Source of the DNA: Deinococcus arboris
GTDB lineage: Bacteria > Deinococcota > Deinococci > Deinococcales > Deinococcaceae
Length of the DNA stretch: 12,347 nt
Assembly: GCF_009755355.1 (NCBI RefSeq)
Contig: NZ_WQLB01000061.1
Location: 1 to 12,347 of the forward strand
Direction: 5' to 3'
Position 1 is the first letter of the stretch. The number at the start of each line of letters is the position of its first letter. The notes under the pieces are model-generated. The model was not told where the DNA came from. It saw only the letters and a program-made list of their open reading frames with translations, and searched no databases. Below are positions 7,013 through 12,347 of the stretch, piece after piece. A program made the translations under genes and the position numbers.

Positions 7013-8163
7013 AGCGCCTGCTGCTGCTCACCAACACCCGCAGGCACCTGGACGCCGCGTTGAAACACCCGTACCAGGTGACGGTCCTCACCGAGCACCC
7101 CTGGCGTGTGGACCACCCGAACTGCACCTGCATCCACGTGCCGGCCTTCCAGGATCTGCACCTTCAGGACGCACTGGCGCTGCTGCCCGGCGCCGCAGAT
7201 GCGGTGGTCGCTCTGACCGATGAAGCCACGGTACTCGCGGCCGACCTGGCCTGGCATTACCGCACCACCTCCCACCGGGCGCAGGGGGCCAGGTGGATGA
7301 AACACAAAGATCAGATGCGCCGCCGCCTGGCCGCGCACGCCCCGCAGCACAACGTGCCTCACCTGGTGGATCCGTCCGCTCAGGACGTGGAGGCCTTCCT
7401 GGCAAGGTACCGCGAGGTGATCATCAAGCCCGGGAGCGCCACCGGCAGCCAGCTGATCCATCACGTCTCAACGCAGGACCAGGCCTGTGCGGCCCTGGAC
7501 GCCATCCGCGCGGCCCGCCTGCAGCCCCTCGTGGAGCAGTTTATGCGCGGCCAGGAATACAGCGTCGAAACGTTCTCCTACGCCGGCGACCACCAGATCA
7601 TCGCCATCACCGACAAATACAAAAACCAGCATTTCGTCGAGATGGGCCATCAGGTGCCCGCCCGGTTGACACCCGCTCAGACGGTCACCATCCAGGAGGC
7701 GGCGCGGACAGTGCTGACGGCGCTGGACCACCACGACGGCCCGGGGCACACCGAGGTGATCCTCAACGACCACGGTTGTTTCGTCGTGGAAGCCCATCCC
7801 CGACTGGGCGGCGACAAAATCACCACGCTGGTGGAACTGGTGTACGGCATCGACCTGGCCGAGCAGGCCGTCACGTGGGCGATGGACCGCACGACACTCG
7901 CGGTGAATCCCAGCGCGCGCGGATCAGCGGCCACCGTGTTTTTCGATCCGTCCGTGGCCGCCAGACTCCCCCAGGCGGCGCACGCCGCGTTCGAGGCCCA
8001 CCCCCACGTCGCCGCCTGGAAGCTGCCCGCGGGCCCTGCACACCCGGCCGCGCCCTACCGCTCGTCCCGTGACCGCCAGGGGTACGTGGTCTACCACCAC
8101 CCCGAGAGCCCCCACGCCCACCAACACGCCCAAGACTGGCTGACCGAGGTCCACCATGACTGA
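7009..8163 (+). CDS. ATP-grasp domain ligase (second)
   Basis: This 384-residue protein is a second ATP-grasp ligase, clearly different from the one at 1604. The N-terminal 90 residues form a Rossmann-like pre-domain (RLLLLTNT, 3-10). WMKHKDQMRRRLAAH (96-110) is the usual helix with Lys before the ATP site. VIIKPGSATGSQLIH (137-151) holds the first ATP-binding Lys and flexible loop. LVEQFMRGQEYSVET (174-188) is the hinge and acidic strand. HTEVIL (247-252) and VEAHPRLGGDKI (260-271) supply the Mg ligands and terminal Arg/Gly loop. The pattern is that of L-amino-acid ligase or DdaF-like enzymes that couple an acid to an amino acid through an acyl phosphate. The strong GGAGGT is 6 bases before the start, and the 4-base ATGA overlap with the monooxygenase gene suggests their proteins are made in step. 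A hydroxylated amino acid is a plausible substrate, as inference only. Confidence 0.85.
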   Translation: MKRLLLLTNTRRHLDAALKHPYQVTVLTEHPWRVDHPNCTCIHVPAFQDLHLQDALALLPGAADAVVALTDEATVLAADLAWHYRTTSHRAQGARWMKHKDQMRRRLAAHAPQHNVPHLVDPSAQDVEAFLARYREVIIKPGSATGSQLIHHVSTQDQACAALDAIRAARLQPLVEQFMRGQEYSVETFSYAGDHQIIAITDKYKNQHFVEMGHQVPARLTPAQTVTIQEAARTVLTALDHHDGPGHTEVILNDHGCFVVEAHPRLGGDKITTLVELVYGIDLAEQAVTWAMDRTTLAVNPSARGSAATVFFDPSVAARLPQAAHAAFEAHPHVAAWKLPAGPAHPAAPYRSSRDRQGYVVYHHPESPHAHQHAQDWLTEVHHD

Positions 8164-8896
8164 ACCCACACGCGTCGTCATCACGGGAGGCTCCAACGGC
8201 ATCGGCAGAGCCCTCGTGGAACACTTCGCCCGCAAGGGCGCCCAGGTCACCTTCACGTACCACACGGACGAGGCGTCCGCCCGGCACGTGCAGGGTACCC
8301 TTACCCGGGAAGGGCACGCCGTCACCTGCGAGGCGCTCAACGTCACCTCCTCCGCGCAGGTGCAGCAGTTCGCAACTGCGTTGTCGGACCGCCACGCGGC
8401 GCTCGACGCCCTGATCAACAACGCGGGCGTGTCCGACAACACGCCGTTTTCAGCCTATGACCGGAACCACTGGCAGGACAGCCTGAACAGCAACTTCTTC
8501 GGCGCGGTGGAACTCAGTCACCACCTTGAAGCCCCCCTGCGGCGCGCGCAGGGCTCCATCATCAACATGTCCTCCATCCGCGGCCTCACCGACCACGGTC
8601 GTGCGGGCGTGATGGCCTACTCCGCGGCCAAAGCCGCGCTCCTGAACTTCACCGCCACCCTGGCCAAGGAACTGGCGCCCCACGTGCGGGTGAATGCCAT
8701 CGCGCCCGGATTCGTGGACACCCGCATGTTGCGCGCCAGCACACCAGACCGCCTCGAGCACTTCAAGCAGGGCGCGCTGATCAAGCGGCTGGTCACCTGC
8801 GAAGAAATCGCTCAGGCGGCCGAATTCCTCTTCACCTGCCGGGCCGTGACAGGCCAGACCCTGGTGGTCGACGGCGGGTACACCCTCGGGAACTGA
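8156..8896 (+). CDS. short-chain dehydrogenase/reductase, FabG-like
   Basis: This 246-residue protein is a classical SDR, an NAD(P)-dependent oxidoreductase acting on a carbonyl/alcohol pair. Visible motifs are TGGSNGIG (10-17) for cofactor binding, NNAG (88-91), the catalytic Ser140 in NMSS, Tyr155 and Lys159 in YSAAK (155-159), NAIAPGFVDT (180-189), and a C-terminal GQTLVVDGGYT (233-243) typical of FabG-like members. Length is standard. GAGGT lies 5 bases before the ATG, and the gene overlaps the ATP-grasp gene by 8 bases. It resembles 3-oxoacyl-ACP reductases, but the surroundings contain no fatty-acid or acyl-carrier genes, so a pathway-specific substrate is more likely. Confidence 0.9.
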   Translation: MTEPTRVVITGGSNGIGRALVEHFARKGAQVTFTYHTDEASARHVQGTLTREGHAVTCEALNVTSSAQVQQFATALSDRHAALDALINNAGVSDNTPFSAYDRNHWQDSLNSNFFGAVELSHHLEAPLRRAQGSIINMSSIRGLTDHGRAGVMAYSAAKAALLNFTATLAKELAPHVRVNAIAPGFVDTRMLRASTPDRLEHFKQGALIKRLVTCEEIAQAAEFLFTCRAVTGQTLVVDGGYTLGN

Positions 8897-8903
8897 AAGG
8901 CGT

Positions 8904-8909
8904 GAAGGT
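8904..8909 (+). promoter_or_regulatory. ribosome binding site deciding the propeller gene start
   Basis: GAAGGT is 7 bases before ATG 8917. The in-frame GTG at 8902 overlaps this site and has a purine-rich stretch only one base ahead of it, so ATG 8917 is preferred. Confidence 0.5.
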
Positions 8910-8916
8910 ACCGCAC

Positions 8917-10131
8917 ATGACCCTGAACCCCCAACCGCAAGCCCGCCGCTTCACCGCGCCCCTGCGCCTCGACGACCTGTCCAGCCTGGGTGACTTCGAC
9001 AGTGCGTACTGGGGCCTGGCGCCCACCAGAAACCACACCACCTACTTCGCGTTGTGCTCCCACCACCCAGGCGGGGCCGCCACGCTCTTCAAACACCACC
9101 CTGAAGGCGGGATCACGGCCGTGTGCTCCTTACAGGGCGTCGGGGCGCCCCTCACGCACCCGCAGGCGGTGGGCCACGGCAAGATTCACACGAAGCTCTT
9201 CTGGGACGCCCAGGACCGCCTGGTGTTCGCCAGCCACTTCGCTTACCCCGGCGCGGTGCCGCAGGCCGTGCAGTACGAAGGCGGGCGGGTGTTCACGGTT
9301 GACCCCCAGACTGGCCACGTCACGGACCACGGGGTGCTGTTGGCCGGCGAAGGCATTGTCACTATGGCATTCGATGCCCACAGGCACCGCGTCTACGCCC
9401 TGACCTCTCCCGGTTTCCACTTCATCGCGTTCGACCTGCACGAGCAACGGGTGCTGTTCCAGCAGCAGGTGGCCGCGGAGGGCAGCATCTGCCGGGACAT
9501 GTGCGTCGACCCGGAAGGCACCGTGTACCTGTGCGCGGAACCCCACCAGGTGTACACGTACCGTCCAGGTGACCCGCACCTCACGCCCCTGCACACCGAC
9601 TTCGGACAGCACACGCAGGCCCTCCCGGAATGGAGCGCGGACAACAAAACCGGAGCGAACCACGTTGGACGCCGCATCTGGCGGTGCGTCACCCACCTGC
9701 CCGACCATCAGGCCCTGCTCGCCATCGACGCGGCCGACAACGCCGCATACCTGATCCACCTGCCCGGCGGGGCCACCACCTGCCTGGGCACCGTGGACCC
9801 GCACGGCAACCCGGACGCGTACCCCTCACTCTCCCTCACCGGTGAAGGCGACATCTACCACTACCTGGCGGTGGACGGCCGCTTCGACTACCAGTTGTCG
9901 CAGCGCGTCCACAGCCCGTGCCGGCTGGCCCGCATTGACGTGGCCCAGCGCACCATCACCTTCAGCGCCCCCCTGACCGAGGGCCAGCACTGTCTGCTCG
10001 GGGTCGCTGGCGCAACCGCCAGCGGCACCACGCTCCGCGCCCTGGGCATGTCCGCCCCGCTCGGCGCCCTCGGCGCCGGACCCGACGACCGGTGGACGCT
10101 CACCCTCGCCACCCTGGACGTCCAAGCGTGA
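8917..10131 (+). CDS. probable cytosolic beta-propeller protein, function unknown
   Basis: This 404-residue protein is not assigned to a named family. It shows successive beta-rich units of about 40-60 residues with recurring shapes such as GGRVFTVDPQTGHVTDHG, DAHRHRVYAL, DPEGTVYLCAEPHQVYTY and RLARIDVAQRTITF. These resemble blades of NHL/SMP-30/YncE-like beta-propellers, where a small-residue turn and an aromatic-rich strand repeat around a central axis. No signal peptide or lipobox is present, unlike many bacterial propellers, so it probably works in the cytosol. His and Trp are frequent, including GANHVGRRIWR in the middle. It could be an enzyme such as a lactonase, lyase or cyclase, or a binding scaffold. 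It lies 20 bases after the SDR stop, the widest gap in the operon, and overlaps the next gene by 4 bases if that starts at GTG 10128. GTG 8902 is an alternative start. Confidence 0.6.
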   Translation: MTLNPQPQARRFTAPLRLDDLSSLGDFDSAYWGLAPTRNHTTYFALCSHHPGGAATLFKHHPEGGITAVCSLQGVGAPLTHPQAVGHGKIHTKLFWDAQDRLVFASHFAYPGAVPQAVQYEGGRVFTVDPQTGHVTDHGVLLAGEGIVTMAFDAHRHRVYALTSPGFHFIAFDLHEQRVLFQQQVAAEGSICRDMCVDPEGTVYLCAEPHQVYTYRPGDPHLTPLHTDFGQHTQALPEWSADNKTGANHVGRRIWRCVTHLPDHQALLAIDAADNAAYLIHLPGGATTCLGTVDPHGNPDAYPSLSLTGEGDIYHYLAVDGRFDYQLSQRVHSPCRLARIDVAQRTITFSAPLTEGQHCLLGVAGATASGTTLRALGMSAPLGALGAGPDDRWTLTLATLDVQA

Positions 10132-11039
10132 CCTCGCTCAGCCCATCCGAACAGCACCTGCTGACCCGCGTACCGTGGAAAAAAAGTGAGTTCTTCAAAG
10201 ACCCCTACTTCCGCGAAGGACTCCTGACAGTCCAGCAGGCATTCGCGGACGCCCCCCTGGACCACCTGCAGGAACTCACTCTGGTGGTTTTCCGTCCCGA
10301 CGCCCTGCTGCTCGGGAAAGCCCACGACATCTACCAGCAGATCCTGCAGCGCGGGTACGTGCCCCTGGCAGCCCGCACCGTCCACCTGAACCGCAACTGC
10401 ATCCGCGAGATCTGGCGCTACTCCTACTACGTGGCCAGCGCCGACCGCATCACGCTGCACGAACGCATCTTTGACCTCACCGAGGCCGTGGTGGTGCTGT
10501 TCAGGGGCGTGAGCCACCCCCAGCCGGCCACCGTGCGCCTGAGCCTGAACAAAGGCTCGGCGAAACACGAAAAACAAGGTGGCAACGCCATCCGCCGGAC
10601 TGTGGGGTCACCGAACCGCTTCCTGTCCCTGTTTCACGTCTCCGACGAACCCATTGACGTCGTCCGTGAACTGGGTGTGCTGTTCAACTGGCAAGACCGC
10701 CTGGCCTTCCTGCATGATGCCCAGCAGCACTGGGACGGCACGGGCGCGCAGCGCAGCACCGAAGCGCAGCTGCTGGCCCAGCAGGAGCGGTGCGCGCCCC
10801 TCGGCACGCTAGGGTTCGAAGCGGCCCTCAGCCGCCGCCACCTCACCCTCCCGGCCCACTTCCCGGCGCTGGCGTTCACCGACGACCTACTGCACCACCA
10901 GGTGCCCGAACCTGCCCACCGCTGGGCCAGCGTCGCCCTGGCCAGCTTCCTCGTCAACCCCTATGATCCCCAGTTCCAGGACACGCAGTACGAAAAATTT
11001 GACCGGTACTGGAAGGACCCCACCGGCGCCTCCCCATGA
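10128..11039 (+). CDS. divergent nucleoside diphosphate kinase-like protein
   Basis: Residues 48-187 of this 303-residue protein resemble nucleoside diphosphate kinase, which moves a gamma-phosphate between nucleotides through a phosphohistidine. LTLVVFRPDALLLG (50-63) matches the NDK start strand (consensus IKPDA), with Arg in place of the phosphate-binding Lys. LQRGYVPLAARTVHL (73-87) matches the next helix and strand. AVVVLFRG (120-127) matches the core strand. IRRTVG (155-160) matches the TIRGDFG region. LFHVSDEPIDVVRELGVLF (168-186) matches the active-site segment NxxHGSDS, with the catalytic His170, Ser172 and Asp173 kept but Asn three positions before His replaced by Ser. Normal NDKs are about 140 residues; this one has about 47 extra N-terminal and 115 C-terminal residues of unknown role. 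GTG 10128 overlaps the previous stop as GTGA and is preferred; GTG 10092 would overlap the propeller gene by 40 bases. Substrate may not be a nucleotide. Confidence 0.6.
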   Translation: MTSLSPSEQHLLTRVPWKKSEFFKDPYFREGLLTVQQAFADAPLDHLQELTLVVFRPDALLLGKAHDIYQQILQRGYVPLAARTVHLNRNCIREIWRYSYYVASADRITLHERIFDLTEAVVVLFRGVSHPQPATVRLSLNKGSAKHEKQGGNAIRRTVGSPNRFLSLFHVSDEPIDVVRELGVLFNWQDRLAFLHDAQQHWDGTGAQRSTEAQLLAQQERCAPLGTLGFEAALSRRHLTLPAHFPALAFTDDLLHHQVPEPAHRWASVALASFLVNPYDPQFQDTQYEKFDRYWKDPTGASP

Positions 11040-12184
11040 ACGACATCACCCGCCCCCACCACCGTGAACGCGTCCTGACGGAGGTACTCGAACGCGAGTA
11101 CGGGCTGACGGTTCAGGACCTCCAACCCCTCCCCGAACAGGGCCTGCTCGGGGACGTCTGGACGCTGAACCACACCCTGATCGTCAAGCGGCCCCGCCTC
11201 GGCGGAGGCGCGTGGCAACCAGAAGGGAACGTGCTGTTCTCGTCCCTGCTCATGAACGCCCTCCACGGCGCGGGCCTGCCCGTGCCGGAAGTCCATCCGA
11301 ACCTGCACAGACAGTACGTCACCGTCGTCCCCAACTGGGGCTCCGTGCAGGTGATGACCCGGCTCAGCGCACCGCCAGACGGTCCCAGCCTCCCACCCAG
11401 AGAGCTGGCTCATTTGCTGGGCGGCCACGCGGCTCACATTTCCCGCGCCGGCACCGCCTGGTTCAGGCGCCAGGACCTCCCCGCCCCACTCAGCCGAGAC
11501 CCATGGTCGGTGGACTCCATCCACACGCAACTCCTGCACATTTTTCAACTCGAAGAGGGCAGCAGCGCGTCACGCCAGCGCCACAAGCTTTTTCAGCTGG
11601 CCGAACGGCTGAAACACCACCCCCTGGCCCCCCCCGAACTGACCGAAGAACTGGAAGACGCAGGTCCACTGAGGGCCCTCGAAGAATGTCGGTGGCTCGC
11701 ACGCCATCCTCAACGCTGCGTGCCCGACGCCGTGGTCCACAACGATCTGAAACCAGGCAACGTGTTTATTCAGTCACAGCCCCAGCCGTCCATCGTCGGG
11801 TCGTACGACTACACCATGGCCAGCTGGTGCTGCCTCATCCGGAACGTGAGTTCCACCTATATCGACTCAGGGTGGTTCATAGAAGACCGGAAAGGCGGCA
11901 CGTTCGACCTGCTTGAACGGCTCGCGGCAGGCCACCAACAGCAGCTGCCGTTGACGGCCCACCATATGCAGGGCATAGCCGTGGACTTACACACCGTCGC
12001 CCTCAAGAAATACATGCTGCGCTGGAATTACTGGAAAGGCGTCCTGGCCGGCACCACTGCTGGAACGGATCTCGCTCACATCTGCATGCTCAAACCCCTG
12101 GAATTCCTGAAGCCCCTACGGGAAACGACGCTGGCCATGGACGCCCAGCACTGCCTGCACGATACGCTGCTCACCCCTTACTGA
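11036..12184 (+). CDS. APH-fold phosphotransferase with intact catalytic motif
   Basis: This 382-residue protein resembles aminoglycoside phosphotransferase/choline kinase-like enzymes. HTLIVKRPR (46-54) carries the N-lobe Lys51, and the nearby Glu63 could pair with it. VVHNDLKPGNVFI (233-245) is a complete Brenner motif with catalytic Asp237 and Asn242. SYDYTMAS (256-263) provides the metal-binding Asp258, as DYT instead of the more usual DFx. The C-terminal region (about 270-382) is helical and rich in Trp, Tyr and His, and probably forms the substrate pocket. The expected reaction is ATP-dependent phosphorylation of a hydroxyl on a small molecule, either a pathway intermediate or the finished product as self-protection. 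The start overlaps the NDK-like gene stop as ATGA. No good Shine-Dalgarno sequence is visible, so translation is probably coupled. It is the last gene of the operon. Confidence 0.75.
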   Translation: MNDITRPHHRERVLTEVLEREYGLTVQDLQPLPEQGLLGDVWTLNHTLIVKRPRLGGGAWQPEGNVLFSSLLMNALHGAGLPVPEVHPNLHRQYVTVVPNWGSVQVMTRLSAPPDGPSLPPRELAHLLGGHAAHISRAGTAWFRRQDLPAPLSRDPWSVDSIHTQLLHIFQLEEGSSASRQRHKLFQLAERLKHHPLAPPELTEELEDAGPLRALEECRWLARHPQRCVPDAVVHNDLKPGNVFIQSQPQPSIVGSYDYTMASWCCLIRNVSSTYIDSGWFIEDRKGGTFDLLERLAAGHQQQLPLTAHHMQGIAVDLHTVALKKYMLRWNYWKGVLAGTTAGTDLAHICMLKPLEFLKPLRETTLAMDAQHCLHDTLLTPY

Positions 12185-12189
12185 CAGCG

Positions 12190-12209
12190 ACGTCAGTCCA
12201 GCCTGATGT
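12190..12209 (+). terminator. hairpin just after the operon, terminator candidate
   Basis: ACGTCAG (12190-12196) pairs with CTGATGT (12203-12209), giving 7 bp including one G-T wobble around a 6-base loop. It begins 5 bases after the last stop codon, a suitable place for a terminator. No T-run follows. Confidence 0.3.
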
Positions 12210-12241
12210 GCTAAACGCCGTGGCTTGACCAGGGCAAACCC

Positions 12242-12255
12242 GGGGGCGTGCCCCC
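12242..12255 (+). terminator. GC-rich hairpin, second terminator candidate
   Basis: GGGGGC (12242-12247) and GCCCCC (12250-12255) can form a very stable stem; with a 4-base loop it is 5 bp of G-C pairs. An alternative fold pairs GCGTG (12246-12250) with CACGC (12256-12260). There is no T-tract. No gene is seen from here to the window end. Confidence 0.3.
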
Positions 12256-12347
12256 CACGCGCACCTGCTTCTGTCGTCACGAGGACACCCCAGCGACCAC
12301 GGAATGACCCTGCATCTGGGCTGTTGCTGCCCTAGGCGCCTCTCTCT

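Larger units (their letters stand above)
1604..12184 (+). other. ten-gene putative biosynthetic operon
   Basis: Ten consecutive + strand genes are separated by at most 20 bases, and six of the nine junctions overlap by 4 or 8 bases, several as ATGA or GTGA. No internal terminator or promoter is apparent. Gene content combines two ATP-grasp ligases, an amine N-hydroxylase, an SDR, a GT2, two APH-fold kinases, an NDK-like protein, a CYTH-like protein and a probable propeller. Co-transcription and a shared pathway are inferred from this spacing. No exporter, regulator or carrier protein is included within the window. Confidence 0.7.

Noticed and set aside
10092..10127. Upstream GTG start for the NDK-like gene
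   Set aside because: It would overlap the propeller gene by 40 bases, and the added residues look like out-of-frame translation. The GTGA overlap at 10128 fits the other junctions of the operon.
1..12347. Insertion sequences, CRISPR arrays, tRNA or rRNA genes
   Set aside because: No transposase motif, regularly spaced repeat or cloverleaf-like sequence was seen on either strand by eye.

Overview
This is a GC-rich bacterial window with strong G/C preference at third codon positions, several GTG starts and tightly overlapping genes. No ribosomal RNA, tRNA or other phylogenetic marker is present. The overall look suits a high-GC bacterium, and a Deinococcus-type genome or plasmid would fit, but that is a weak inference. 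All eleven supported genes are on the + strand. Bases 1-434 are non-coding and locally AT-richer. Gene 1 (435-1235) encodes a short protein of the UDP-glucose/GDP-mannose 6-dehydrogenase family that ends before the usual C-terminal sugar-nucleotide-binding domain. A 368-base gap (1236-1603) holds hairpins and a 27-base inverted repeat but no convincing gene.

From 1604 to 12184 ten genes run head to tail with 0-20 bp gaps or 4-8 bp overlaps, so they very probably form one operon. In order they encode: an ATP-grasp ligase; an aminoglycoside-phosphotransferase (APH)-fold kinase with Glu in place of the catalytic Asp; a protein with a CYTH-like (triphosphate tunnel) C-terminal half; a family 2 glycosyltransferase; a flavin N-hydroxylating monooxygenase of the ornithine/lysine type; a second, different ATP-grasp ligase; a short-chain dehydrogenase/reductase; a cytosolic protein that looks like a beta-propeller; a divergent nucleoside diphosphate kinase-like protein that keeps the phospho-accepting His; and a second APH-fold kinase with an intact catalytic motif.

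The set looks like a compact biosynthetic cluster for a small, probably amino-acid-derived and possibly glycosylated and phosphorylated metabolite. The N-hydroxylase would oxidise an ornithine- or lysine-like amine. The two ATP-grasp enzymes would make amide or peptide bonds through acyl phosphates. The SDR would adjust a carbonyl or alcohol, and the GT2 would attach a sugar. Four separate phosphate-handling folds (two APH, one NDK-like, one CYTH-like) point to an unusual amount of phosphoryl chemistry. No NRPS, PKS, siderophore acyltransferase, NIS synthetase, transporter, regulator or resistance gene is visible, and none of the proteins shows an obvious signal peptide or membrane segment. 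The family assignments come from motifs read by eye; the pathway is inference.
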